NCBI RefSeq assembly: GCF_000258175.1
Contig: NZ_JH636049.1
Span: 3,635,482 to 3,699,481, forward strand
DNA: 64,000 nucleotides
Direction: 5' to 3'
From: Saccharomonospora xinjiangensis XJ-54
GTDB taxonomy: Bacteria; Actinomycetota; Actinomycetes; Mycobacteriales; Pseudonocardiaceae
Positions 38,740 through 46,993 of the stretch are shown in pieces. The notes below the pieces were generated by a model. That model saw only the letters and a list, made by a program, of their open reading frames with translations. It was not told the DNA's origin and made no database searches. Positions within the stretch are counted from its first letter, which is position 1; each line of letters begins with the position of its first letter. Made by a program: the position numbers and the translations under genes.

Positions 38740-39825
38740 TCAGGACGTTCGTCTGGTCGCCCTGTGCGCGAGTTCCGCGAGCCGCTGCGCGGCGGGTTCG
38801 GCGAGCGCGGCCCTGCGGAGCGAGGCCAGCGCATTGCCGGTCATCTCCTCGATCCTGCGTTCCACCTCGGCGACCGCGCCGACGTCCAGCAGCGCCTGCC
38901 GGACGTCGTCCACCTCCGAATCACTCAGCCTGGGGTCACCCACCGCGTCGGCGATCACCTTGCGTTCACCGTCGCGGCCCTGCTGCTCGGCATAGGCGAG
39001 GCCGAGCGCCAGCAGCAGCGTTCGCTTGCCCTCGCGTAGGTCGTCCCCCGCGGGTTTACCCGTGACGGACGGGTCTCCGAACACCCCGAGCAGGTCGTCC
39101 CTCAACTGGAAGGCCACACCGAGGTCACCACCGAACTCCAGCAGCGCATCGACGAGGCTCTGCTGGGCTCCCCCCAGTGCCGCGCCGAGGTGCAGAGGAC
39201 GCTGCACCGTGTACGCCGCCGTCTTCAGCCGATCAACGCGCAGTGCCGCCTCCGCCGAGGCGTCGCCCGTCGCCTGCGTGTGGACGTCGAGGTACTGTCC
39301 CGCCAGCACCTCCGAGCGCATGGCCCGCCACGCGGGACGCGCAGCGGCCAGTGTCGGAGCGGGAAGACCGCAGTCGGCGAACATGTCCTCGGCCCAGGCC
39401 AGCGCGAGGTCACCGATCAGGATGGCGGCGGCCCGCCCGAACGACTCCGCGGAACCGAGCCACCGCCCCCGCGCGTGCTGCGCGGCGAATGCCACATGCA
39501 CCGTGGGCGAGCCGCGGCGGGAGTCGGACGAGTCGATGACGTCGTCGTGGATGAGCGCACACGCCTGGATGAGTTCCAGGCTCGCCACCGCGCGGAGCAC
39601 ACCCTCGGCTTCGGAGGAGCCGGGGTCGCCGCCCGCACCACGCCAGCCCCACCAGGCGAACGTCGGCCGGAGCCTCTTGCCACCTCCGAGCACGAAGGCG
39701 CGGAGCGCGTCCACGGCAGGACCGAAGGTCGGTTCCGTTTCGCGGATCGCTCCACCCGCGTGGTGCAGGAAGTCTGTCAGCACGCGGGTGATCTCGGAGG
39801 GCAGGTCGGCGTCGATGTGGTGCAT
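38740..39825 (-). CDS. Polyprenyl diphosphate synthase (IdsA2/CrtE-like)
   Basis: A 361-residue trans-isoprenyl diphosphate synthase that condenses IPP with allylic diphosphates, likely to the C20 (GGPP) level. The first Asp-rich motif is DDVIDSSDSRRG (Asp94, Asp95, Asp98); the second is QLRDDLLGVFGD. GGGKRLRP is the IPP-binding loop. It resembles mycobacterial IdsA2 (Rv2173), which lies in the same neighbourhood as pknL and aroG in M. tuberculosis. The start is ATG 39825; the ribosome-binding site is weak. It leads a probable operon with crtI and the LLM gene and is divergent from the DUF885 gene. Confidence 0.9.
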   Translation of the reverse strand: MHHIDADLPSEITRVLTDFLHHAGGAIRETEPTFGPAVDALRAFVLGGGKRLRPTFAWWGWRGAGGDPGSSEAEGVLRAVASLELIQACALIHDDVIDSSDSRRGSPTVHVAFAAQHARGRWLGSAESFGRAAAILIGDLALAWAEDMFADCGLPAPTLAAARPAWRAMRSEVLAGQYLDVHTQATGDASAEAALRVDRLKTAAYTVQRPLHLGAALGGAQQSLVDALLEFGGDLGVAFQLRDDLLGVFGDPSVTGKPAGDDLREGKRTLLLALGLAYAEQQGRDGERKVIADAVGDPRLSDSEVDDVRQALLDVGAVAEVERRIEEMTGNALASLRRAALAEPAAQRLAELAHRATRRTS

Positions 39826-39880
39826 GTCCTCATGGTCCCAGGCGGATGGAAAGCGGTGTCGGCCCGCATGCGCCACCGGG

Positions 39881-39886
39881 TAGCGT
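39881..39886 (+). promoter_or_regulatory. -10 box of the leaderless DUF885 gene
   Basis: TAGCGT ends 6 nt before ATG 39893, with no Shine-Dalgarno. Confidence 0.5.
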
Positions 39887-39892
39887 GCTGCC

Positions 39893-41554
39893 ATGAACGT
39901 CCACGAGATCTCCAACCAGTTTCTCGACGACTACGCCGGGGCACACCCCGACCTGGCGACCGAGGCTGGCATCAGTGGCCACGAGGACCGGGTCACCGAC
40001 TATTCCCCCGAGGGACACGCGGCGAGGGCCGCGATCCTGCGCACGGCGCTGCGGGCCATGGAGGCCGCGGACCCGAAAGACGACAGCGAGCGGGTCGCCA
40101 AGGCCGTGTTCACCGAGCGGATCGGCAACGAACTCGCGATCCACGAGGCCGGTCAGGACGTCGCCTCGCTCAACGTGATCGCGAGCCCGCCGCAGAACAT
40201 GCGGATGGTGTTCGATCTTCTGCCGACGGAGACCACCGAGCAGTGGGAGACGCTCTCGGCCAGGATGGCGACCGTGCCCGCCGCGCTCGACGGCTTCCGC
40301 GCGTCGATGCTGGCGGCCGTCGAGGCCGGTAACACACCGGCGTTGCGCCAGGTCACCAAGGTCGCGGAGCAGGCAGACGTCTGGGCCGGTCTCTCCGGCG
40401 GCACCGGATACTTCGAGACGCTGATCGGCAAGGCCGACGGTGTTCCCGACAGCCTCAAGGAGAAGCTCGGCAGGGCCGCGCGAGAGGCACAGGAGGCGTA
40501 CGCCGAGCTGGCCGGTTTCCTGCGCGCGGAGCTGGCCCCCGCAGCGCCGGTAAAGGACGCCGTCGGCGAGGACGTCTACCGGCTGCAGTCGCGGTACTTC
40601 CTCGGTGCCGACCTCGACCCGCGCGAGTCGTACGAGTGGGGCTGGGAGGAATTCGCCCGCGTCGAGCGTGAGGCCAAGGAGGTCGCAGGCCGCATCAAGG
40701 CGGGTGCGACCCTGGCCGAGGTCGCTGAGGCGCTGGACGCCGACCCGCGCTACCGCGTGCGAGGGCAGGCAGGCCTCGAGCAGTGGATGCAGCAGCTCTC
40801 CGACGAGGCGCTCGTCGCCTTGCGCGACGTCCACTTCGAGATCCCGGACCCGATGATGAACCTGGAGTGCCTCATCGCTCCGCCCGGCGGTCCGGTCGGC
40901 GCCTACTACACGGGCCCCAACGAGGACTTCACCCGGCCCGGCCGCATGTGGTGGTCGGTGCCTGCCGACAAGGAGGAGTTCTCCACCTGGCGTGAGGTGA
41001 GCACCGTCTACCACGAGGGTGTCCCCGGCCACCACCTCCAGATCGCGACGCAGGTGTACGAGCGCTCGCTCAACCGCTTCCAGCGTCTGTTCGCGATGAC
41101 CTCAGGACACGCCGAGGGCTGGGCGCTCTACGCGGAGCGGCTGATGCAGGACCTCGGGTTCCTCTCCGACGACGGCAACCTGCTCGGCATGCTCGACGCG
41201 CACCTCTTCCGCGCCGCGCGGGTCATCGTGGACACCGGCATGCACCTGGAACTGGAGATTCCCAAGGGCACCGGCTTCCACGAGGGCGAACGGTGGACCC
41301 CGGAACTGGGCCTGGAATTCATGCTCACCCGCACCATCACCTCGGCCGACCACGTGCACGACGAGATCGACCGCTACCTCGGCTGGCCGGGCCAGGCCAC
41401 CGCCTACAAGCTGGGCGAGCGGCTGTGGCTGGAGGCTCGGGACGAGGCGCGTCGCCGCGAGGGAGCGGCGTTCGACCTCAAGGCGTTCCACACCAGGGCG
41501 CTGCGCATGGGCGGCATGGGCCTCGACACGCTCAAGGACCTGCTCTCCGCCTGA
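39893..41554 (+). CDS. DUF885 family protein (putative zinc metallopeptidase)
   Basis: A 553-residue, cytoplasmic-looking acidic protein. The DUF885 signature VYHEGVPGHHLQIATQ carries His-Glu...Gly-His-His, a gluzincin-like zinc motif, and SGHAEGWALYAERLM supplies the second-half glutamate. FEIPDPMMNLECLIAPPGG and YYTGPNEDF are also family features. Members are thought to be carboxypeptidase-like but few have been tested. There is no signal peptide. It is monocistronic, facing the cation exchanger, with a hairpin between them. Confidence 0.87.
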   Translation: MNVHEISNQFLDDYAGAHPDLATEAGISGHEDRVTDYSPEGHAARAAILRTALRAMEAADPKDDSERVAKAVFTERIGNELAIHEAGQDVASLNVIASPPQNMRMVFDLLPTETTEQWETLSARMATVPAALDGFRASMLAAVEAGNTPALRQVTKVAEQADVWAGLSGGTGYFETLIGKADGVPDSLKEKLGRAAREAQEAYAELAGFLRAELAPAAPVKDAVGEDVYRLQSRYFLGADLDPRESYEWGWEEFARVEREAKEVAGRIKAGATLAEVAEALDADPRYRVRGQAGLEQWMQQLSDEALVALRDVHFEIPDPMMNLECLIAPPGGPVGAYYTGPNEDFTRPGRMWWSVPADKEEFSTWREVSTVYHEGVPGHHLQIATQVYERSLNRFQRLFAMTSGHAEGWALYAERLMQDLGFLSDDGNLLGMLDAHLFRAARVIVDTGMHLELEIPKGTGFHEGERWTPELGLEFMLTRTITSADHVHDEIDRYLGWPGQATAYKLGERLWLEARDEARRREGAAFDLKAFHTRALRMGGMGLDTLKDLLSA

Positions 41555-41574
41555 CCTTCTCGGCAGGCTCACCA

Positions 41575-41610
41575 GGCCGTCCGGTTCAGCGCTTGCTGAG
41601 CCGGACGGCC
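41575..41610. terminator. Hairpin at convergent ends of the DUF885 and exchanger genes
   Basis: A 10-bp stem (GGCCGTCCGG with CCGGACGGCC) plus an inner TCAGC/GCTGA stem and GCTT loop. It includes the stop and last codons of the exchanger, so both genes can share it. Confidence 0.7.
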
Positions 41611-42953
41611 TCCTGCGCATCCGCCCGTTGCAGGACGTCGAACGGTGTGGCCACCCCGTCGCGCGCGACACGCCGGACGTCGGCGAAGCGGAACAGCAAC
41701 AGCACCAGTGACAGCACCACGTACACGCCGCTGAGCACGGCGATCACGATCCGGTCGATCTCCTCCGGCAACAGGATGCTGGTGACGAACTGGATCGAGA
41801 AGAGCGTCAGCAAGGCGGTCGCCCAGCGCGCGGTCATGGTCAGCGACACGAGGATCGACACCGCGAAGAACGACTGCGCAGCGGTGATCATCAACTCGAA
41901 CCGCTGGTGCAGGTCGATCGGCAATCCGTCGAACGAACCGCTGGAGATGGCGAACACGATCGGGATCGTGCCCACGAGCAGCGTCCACTGGTTCACCTTG
42001 CTGGAGATCAGCGTGCCGAGCGCCGAACTGGCGTGCAGCTTCCAGGCGAACAGGCACGCGACGATCAGCTCGGGTGATTCGCTCGCCAACGGTGCCACCC
42101 ACTGCACAAGCAGGAAGTGATCGATCCCGAGTTCGGTGCCCGTCGCCACGAGGTTGTGCGCGAAATGCTCGGCCGTCGCGAGAATGACGATCGCGGCCAG
42201 CCCGAACATGGCGCCGTACAACCAGCGCCGGGTCGCCTTCGGACGATTGCCGATCCACGCCGATGTGCCCGTGAGTTCGGGTTCCTCCACCGGAGCCTTC
42301 GCGAGCCTCCACGCGTAAGCCACGAACAGGGACACAAGCACGGCGGCGTCCACCAGCGTCAGCGAGTCACGCAGCGGGAAATGCAGCGAGTACACCGTGG
42401 CCGCGCCGAGGAAGAAGACCTCCACCGACATGCGGCGAGGCAGTCTGACCCAGCCCAGATGCGCCGACGCGCTCGGCGAGCCTCCTCTGCGGCGTGCCCG
42501 CACCACGGCCAGCGTCGAGACGAGCACCACCAGCGGCCAGCCAACCCCGACGAGAATCCGGTTGGCCCCGGTCATGTTGGCGAGCGCGAGCGAACAGGGG
42601 TTGGCGCCGTCGGCTTCCGCCATGCAGTGGCCGTACTCGGCGTTGATGCGCCCCGCGTTCATCGTGAAGACGAAATCGACCGCGTACTCGGGTAGCACGG
42701 CGAGAAACGCCAGCAGGGCCAGCGCGAGCCCTCCGTTGATATCGACCTGTGCCGCCTCGGCCGCCCACGAGAGAATGAACGCGGCCCCGACGATCGCGAT
42801 GCCGTAGACGAGCGCAGCCAGCGGCGCGGCGAGCTGGGGGTGGGGCAGGCCGAGGTAGTCCGCGCCACCGATGGAGAGGCCGGGCAGCGTCACCAGCACG
42901 GCGAGCGGCAGTGGCGGTGTGAGTCGATGACTACGGTCCGGCACCCGCACCAT
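41586..42953 (-). CDS. Sodium/calcium exchanger family membrane protein
   Basis: A 455-residue polytopic protein of the CaCA superfamily. Both alpha-repeats are recognisable: LALALLAFLAVLPEYAVDFVFT in the first half (acidic residue in P-E-Y) and FLLVQWVAPLASESPELIVACLFAWK in the second (ASESPEL). The remainder is about ten membrane segments with a cytosolic loop near VEEPELTGTSAW. It probably exports Ca2+ or another cation using a cation gradient. The ATG at 42953, after CAGGGA, is preferred over the longer frame. Monocistronic; ion preference not readable. Confidence 0.86.
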   Translation of the reverse strand: MVRVPDRSHRLTPPLPLAVLVTLPGLSIGGADYLGLPHPQLAAPLAALVYGIAIVGAAFILSWAAEAAQVDINGGLALALLAFLAVLPEYAVDFVFTMNAGRINAEYGHCMAEADGANPCSLALANMTGANRILVGVGWPLVVLVSTLAVVRARRRGGSPSASAHLGWVRLPRRMSVEVFFLGAATVYSLHFPLRDSLTLVDAAVLVSLFVAYAWRLAKAPVEEPELTGTSAWIGNRPKATRRWLYGAMFGLAAIVILATAEHFAHNLVATGTELGIDHFLLVQWVAPLASESPELIVACLFAWKLHASSALGTLISSKVNQWTLLVGTIPIVFAISSGSFDGLPIDLHQRFELMITAAQSFFAVSILVSLTMTARWATALLTLFSIQFVTSILLPEEIDRIVIAVLSGVYVVLSLVLLLFRFADVRRVARDGVATPFDVLQRADAQEAVRLSKR

Positions 42954-43197
42954 GTTCCCTGAGCCCCGATGATCGAAACCAGCGGCGAACCGGGTGACGA
43001 CCTGCGGCACACCCCGGTTAGGATCACGCCATGCATCGCATGTCTCCGCTTTCGCCGCCGCGTTCCTGACGCGGGGCTGTTCGGCGTCGCCCCGAGCCCG
43101 AGCCGTGCTCGGCTTGCTGCGACGTTCGTTTCACCGTGCGCCTCGCGTCGTGCGTCGTTCGTCGAAATCGACTTCCTGACGTTGGAGCGCGTTTCTC

Positions 43198-44130
43198 ATG
43201 AGCACAATCGATGCCGCGCCGTCGCGCGCGGCCACTGCCAGTCTGATCACCGCTGGGATTCTCTGGGGCACCGGTGGTCTTGCCGGTGCCATGCTGTCGG
43301 AGCGGGCAGGGTGGTCCTCCGTTGCGATTGCCGTCTGCCGGTTGGCACTCGGTGGCGTCTTCGCCCTGCTTCTGCTGGGCTGCGCCGGCGGGCTGAGGTC
43401 GTCCGGTTTCCTGCCGCGCACGGGCGCGGCGTTCCGGCGGTTACTCACGGCAGGCGCACTGCTGGCCCTCTACCAGGCCTGCTACTTCGCGGCGGTGACG
43501 CTGACCTCGGTGAGTGTCGCCACGATGACCACCATCGGCAGCGTGCCGGTGTTCGTCGCCCTCGCGGGCGCCGTGGGTGAACGGCGCCTTCCCGACCGCG
43601 TGACCATGGCTTCGATCGCGTGCGCCGTGCTGGGGCTCGTGCTGCTCACCTGGTCTCCTTCGGATGCGGAAGGAGGAGGACAGCTCGTGCTCGGGCTCGC
43701 GTGCGCGCTCGCGTCCGGGGCGGGTTTCGCCACTCTGACCATCGTCAACGGCAAGCCCGTCGAGGGGCTCGACCCGTTGCGGACCACGGCGTTCGGCTGC
43801 CTGGTCGGGGCGGTTCTGCTACTGCCGCTGCTCGCGCTGTCGGCCACGCCACAGGGAGCCGCGCTGTGGCCCCTTCGGACCGACGTGATCGCCGTGGCGA
43901 TCTACCTGGGCGCGGTACCGACGGCCCTGGCCTACGGCGCCTACTTCCGGGGGCTCGCCGGAGCGCGGCCGGTGGTCGCGGCGTTGTCGGCTCTGCTGGA
44001 ACCACTCACGGCGGCCGTGCTGGCAGCGGTGTTGCTTGGTGACGATCTCGGTGTCGTCGGCTGGTGTGGTGCGGTGCTGCTGGTCGGCGCCGTGGCGGGC
44101 AGTTACGTGCGGCCTGCCACGCCACGGTGA
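43198..44130 (+). CDS. EamA/DMT-family transporter
   Basis: A 310-residue protein with ten membrane segments in two EamA repeats: ASLITAGILWGTGGLAGAML opens the first half and LVLGLACALASGAGFATLTI the second. ALSALLEPLTAAVLAAVLLGD near the end is a family hallmark. Such proteins export amino acids or metabolites. The start ATG 43198 fits the family length, though its ribosome-binding site (GGAGCG) is weak. It stands alone and converges with the GNAT gene. Confidence 0.88.
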   Translation: MSTIDAAPSRAATASLITAGILWGTGGLAGAMLSERAGWSSVAIAVCRLALGGVFALLLLGCAGGLRSSGFLPRTGAAFRRLLTAGALLALYQACYFAAVTLTSVSVATMTTIGSVPVFVALAGAVGERRLPDRVTMASIACAVLGLVLLTWSPSDAEGGGQLVLGLACALASGAGFATLTIVNGKPVEGLDPLRTTAFGCLVGAVLLLPLLALSATPQGAALWPLRTDVIAVAIYLGAVPTALAYGAYFRGLAGARPVVAALSALLEPLTAAVLAAVLLGDDLGVVGWCGAVLLVGAVAGSYVRPATPR

Positions 44131-44179
44131 CCTCGAAAGCATTCCCTCCTGACGTGACCGTGCGAGGAGCAGGGCAACA

Positions 44180-44217
44180 GGCGCGCGCTGCCGTTCAGTC
44201 GAGCGGCAGCGCGCGCC
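44180..44217. terminator. Hairpin at convergent ends of the EamA and GNAT genes
   Basis: A perfect 14-bp stem (GGCGCGCGCTGCCG at 44180-44193, complement at 44204-44217) with a 10-nt loop that contains the GNAT stop codon. Confidence 0.75.
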
Positions 44218-44761
44218 CCAGCACGGCGAAGGGCCTCGGGTCACCCACGAACCGGTAGTCGCGCAGCACGTCGGCGAATCCGAGCCTTCGGTACAGCCGC
44301 CACGCGCGGGAGGGGCCTTCTGGCGTCGAGAGCAGCACGTGCCGCTGCGGAACGCCGTCGAGCAGCGCCCGCAGCAACGTCTCGCCGAGGCCGCGGCCAT
44401 GGTGATCGGGCCGAACGTGGATCTCGGTGAGCTCGAAGTAGTCCGAGAGCCAGGAGAGGGCTGTTTCTTCGTCCTCCCTGTCGAGGAGCCCTCTGCGTAC
44501 CTGCTCGTACCACCACTGGCCGGGACTGCCCCGGTAGCCGTATGCGACGCCGATCAGGGTGTCGTCCGTGTCGAACGCCGCGACACCGCGCCAGCCGGGA
44601 CGCAGTGCGTGGGTGAGCCACATCGGAGCCCGTTGCTGCGCGGTGTTCGGCGGATAGTTCATGGCCGCCACGTAGATCGACAGGGCTTCGGGGAGCAGCG
44701 TGCGGAACTCCTCGCCAGTGAGCCGGGCGATCCGCTTGTGACCGGGCGAGGCTGTGGTCAT
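44195..44761 (-). CDS. GNAT-family N-acetyltransferase
   Basis: A 188-residue acetyl-CoA-dependent acyltransferase. The core is LTEIHVRPDHHGRGLGETLLRALLDGV, in which HHGRGLGETLL is the acetyl-CoA pyrophosphate loop (Q/RxxGxG/A form), followed by VLLSTPEGPSRAWRLYRRLGFADV, the typical C-terminal strand-helix. The start ATG 44761 overlaps the upstream YbaK-like gene stop by 4 nt, so the two form an operon. The substrate is unknown. Confidence 0.87.
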   Translation of the reverse strand: MTTASPGHKRIARLTGEEFRTLLPEALSIYVAAMNYPPNTAQQRAPMWLTHALRPGWRGVAAFDTDDTLIGVAYGYRGSPGQWWYEQVRRGLLDREDEETALSWLSDYFELTEIHVRPDHHGRGLGETLLRALLDGVPQRHVLLSTPEGPSRAWRLYRRLGFADVLRDYRFVGDPRPFAVLGRALPLD

Positions 44762-45336
44762 CGGGGTGCGGCCTTTCCGGAGTCGGTCACCGACGGCGTG
44801 CCCGAGCCGGACGCGACCGTCGCGGCACGTCCTCCCGTCGCCGTCACGAGACCGGTGAACGTGGTGGGGAAGACGGTGTGCGGGTGTCCGGCAGCGGCCC
44901 ACACGGTGTCGTACGCGCGGAGCGCCTCGTCCACCAGCGTGGTGATACGGCTGGGATGGCCGACCGGCGCCACTCCGCCGATCACGTGACCCGTGTGGGT
45001 CCTGACGAAGTCGGGGTCCGCCCTGTCCACGTGCCGCGCCCCGGTGAGCGCCGCCAGCGTCGCGGTGTCGGCCCTGTGAGCGCCGGAGGTGAGGACGAGC
45101 AGAGGAGCCACCGTGCCGTCGTCCGCCGTCATCCGGAACACGAGGCTGTTGGCGATGGCGCCGACGGGTACTTCGAGCGCTTCCGCGGCCTGCGCCGCCG
45201 TGCGGGCGGCGTCGGGAAGGAACCGGATGCCGCGTGCGCTGCTGGCCTGGCCTGCCTCGGCGAGAGCGGCGGCGACCTTGGCGACAGACGGGTGGTCGGC
45301 TGCGGGATCTGAGGTGGGGGCGGGTTTCCGGCTCAT
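44758..45336 (-). CDS. YbaK/EbsC-type aminoacyl-tRNA deacylase
   Basis: A 192-residue member of the YbaK/ProX fold, which hydrolyses mischarged aminoacyl-tRNA (for example Cys-tRNA-Pro) in trans. The segments TAAQAAEALEVPVGAIANSLVFR (with the conserved K/N-S-L-F position), LVLTSGAHRADTATLA and TGHVIGGVAPVGHP, with the GGVxPxGH loop, are diagnostic. It is followed by the coupled GNAT gene. The tRNA specificity cannot be told. Confidence 0.87.
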   Translation of the reverse strand: MSRKPAPTSDPAADHPSVAKVAAALAEAGQASSARGIRFLPDAARTAAQAAEALEVPVGAIANSLVFRMTADDGTVAPLLVLTSGAHRADTATLAALTGARHVDRADPDFVRTHTGHVIGGVAPVGHPSRITTLVDEALRAYDTVWAAAGHPHTVFPTTFTGLVTATGGRAATVASGSGTPSVTDSGKAAPR

Positions 45337-45393
45337 AGGGCTATGAGATCACGCCTCGTTCCGCCGTGCGACGCAGCTGACCGGGTTCGGGAC

Positions 45394-45422
45394 TTGAAGG
45401 ACGACCGAGTGCGGACTAGTCT
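45394..45422 (+). promoter_or_regulatory. Promoter of the HEPN operon (-35 and -10)
   Basis: TTGAAG (45394-45399) and TAGTCT (45417-45422) are separated by 17 bp, a good SigA-type promoter. The predicted start point falls just at the SOS box that follows. Confidence 0.65.
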
Positions 45423-45430
45423 GGAGGTGT

Positions 45431-45446
45431 TCGAACAGGTGTTCGA
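45431..45446. promoter_or_regulatory. SOS box (LexA operator) of the HEPN operon
   Basis: TCGAACAGGTGTTCGA is a perfect match to the actinobacterial LexA consensus TCGAAC-N4-GTTCGA. It lies 8 bp after the -10 box and 76 bp before the ATG, where a repressor would block initiation. Confidence 0.88.
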
Positions 45447-45522
45447 TATGAGGGTGGCCGGTTTGCCGGGTTCGTTCGGGTGGATGGGCTCGGGCCTCCA
45501 CGCGGGAAGGAGAGGTGGAACC

Positions 45523-46113
45523 ATGGCGGTGGGATTCGTACCTCGGCGTTCGGGGCGAAACGGGACCTGGGCGCAGTGCGCTCGGCCCGGGGAAGCCACG
45601 GCGGGGGCGAACGTGGTGCCTTCTCCGCGTACGGAGGGCCAGTCCGCGCCGTTGTTCGAACCGCGCCGTCCCGCATCGCCCGAGGCCGCGTCACTGCTCA
45701 CACAGGCATGGCACGGGCTCGCCGATGCGGCGAGGGAGATCACGCCTTCCGACAGGTTCATCGCCTCTTATCTGTCCGCGTTGCGGGCGGGAGCCGCGAT
45801 CCTGGTGGCGAAGGGGCGTCCTCACCGGCGGGCGGCGAAACCGCAGAGCACCTGGACGTTGCTGGCCTCAGCCGCGCCCGAGGTGGCGCAATGGGCCGAG
45901 TACTTCGCGGCTCGCTCGACGTTGCACGCCGCCGCGCAGTCCGGTCTGACCCGCAGGGTCGGGGCTGTGGCGACGGAGGAATTGCGCCACCGAGCGGAGG
46001 AGTTCGTGGCGCTGGCCGCCCGCGTCGTGCACGGCGATCCGGGCGAGCCCGAACCGCGGGCCCCCTTGTGTGGCGCGCGATCAAGGACCCGGCCACGGCG
46101 AGGTGAGCAATGA
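45523..46113 (+). CDS. SAV_6107-type HEPN domain protein
   Basis: A 196-residue protein. After a ~75-residue low-complexity N-terminus comes a helical HEPN-like domain: LLTQAWHGLADAAREITPSDRF, IASYLSALRAGAAILVAKGRPH, then PEVAQWAEYFAARSTLHAAA and a last helix ELRHRAEEFVALAARVVHG. HEPN domains often bind or cut RNA, but a canonical R-x4-6-H ribonuclease motif was not clear here. ATG 45523 follows AGGAGAGG at 7 nt. The promoter and perfect SOS box upstream predict induction by DNA damage. It overlaps the next gene by 4 nt. Confidence 0.8.
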   Translation: MAVGFVPRRSGRNGTWAQCARPGEATAGANVVPSPRTEGQSAPLFEPRRPASPEAASLLTQAWHGLADAAREITPSDRFIASYLSALRAGAAILVAKGRPHRRAAKPQSTWTLLASAAPEVAQWAEYFAARSTLHAAAQSGLTRRVGAVATEELRHRAEEFVALAARVVHGDPGEPEPRAPLCGARSRTRPRRGEQ

Positions 46114-46874
46114 CGGGAACCTCCGTGGTCGATCACGGCAGGCTGCTCAACGTCATCGGCTACGAAGCCGAACTACTGGTGGAGGCGTCGAGGGCGGGCG
46201 CTCCCGATCTCGCCGTCCCGACGTGTCCTGGGTGGACGGTCAGTGAGGTCGTCCGGCATGTGGGGAGCGTCCATAGGGCTGCCTCGCACTGGTTGTTGCG
46301 CGGCGAGGCGCCCCGCCAGTGGCAGCGCGACCCGGCGGTCGGCCAGACGGTGCAGGGTTACCTGCGCGAAGGCGCCGATGCCTTGCGTGACGTGCTGGCC
46401 GCACGCGGCCCTTCCGAGCCGGCGGCCACGTGGTGGGGCGGCGACCCGACAGCCGGTTTCTGGTGTCGCCGCATGGCTCACGAGACCACGGTGCACCGGA
46501 TCGACACCGAGCAGGCGGCAGGCGTGGACAGCGCCGAGATCGCCACCGACATCGCACTGGACGGTATCGACGAGGCGTTGCTGCTGTGGTTCGGCCACCG
46601 GTTGCCGATGCTCGGCGTCACGGGCACCAGGGCAGCGACCGTGGCGGTCACCGCGGCGGGGTGCCGGTGGATCACGCGCATGACGTCGGAGGGCACTGTC
46701 GCCCGGCGGGTGGCTGCCGACGACGCAGAGGAGGTGGACGCGGTTGTGTCGGGCGAGCCCGATCACGTCTATCTCTGGTTGTGGGGCAGGCAGGGACCCG
46801 GTGCTGTCGCGGTCGATGGGGACGAGGACGCCGTCGGGCAGCTGTGGGCGTTGCTGCGGCTCGCGACCCGGTAG
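46110..46874 (+). CDS. Maleylpyruvate isomerase family, mycothiol-dependent type (DinB-like fold)
   Basis: A 254-residue protein with an N-terminal four-helix MDMPI/DinB-superfamily domain: CPGWTVSEVVRHVGSVHRAA (first metal histidine region) and CRRMAHETTVHRID (second His pair), which normally bind Zn and face the mycothiol thiol. The C-terminal ~85-residue domain ends VDGDEDAVGQLWALLRLA. Such enzymes use mycothiol in isomerisation, detoxification or dehalogenation. ATGA overlap with the HEPN gene puts it in the same SOS-controlled operon. Substrate unknown; a detoxifying role after DNA damage is only inference. Confidence 0.83.
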   Translation: MTGTSVVDHGRLLNVIGYEAELLVEASRAGAPDLAVPTCPGWTVSEVVRHVGSVHRAASHWLLRGEAPRQWQRDPAVGQTVQGYLREGADALRDVLAARGPSEPAATWWGGDPTAGFWCRRMAHETTVHRIDTEQAAGVDSAEIATDIALDGIDEALLLWFGHRLPMLGVTGTRAATVAVTAAGCRWITRMTSEGTVARRVAADDAEEVDAVVSGEPDHVYLWLWGRQGPGAVAVDGDEDAVGQLWALLRLATR

Positions 46875-46896
46875 GCATTCCGCAGCGGCCCATGTC

Positions 46897-46944
46897 CTCA
46901 CCGGGTCCGCTTCTGCCGGGTCACGCTCACCGGTCCGCTTCTGC
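46897..46944 (+). repeat. Short imperfect direct repeat in the convergent gap
   Basis: CTCACCGGGTCCGCTTCTGC (46897-46916) recurs as CTCACCGGTCCGCTTCTGC (46926-46944), a 29-bp step with a 1-base difference. The gap to 46993 is otherwise featureless. Confidence 0.6.
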
Positions 46945-46993
46945 GAGATCGTTCTCACCGAGGTGACTGCCGGTGCTTTCACCAGATCGTTTC

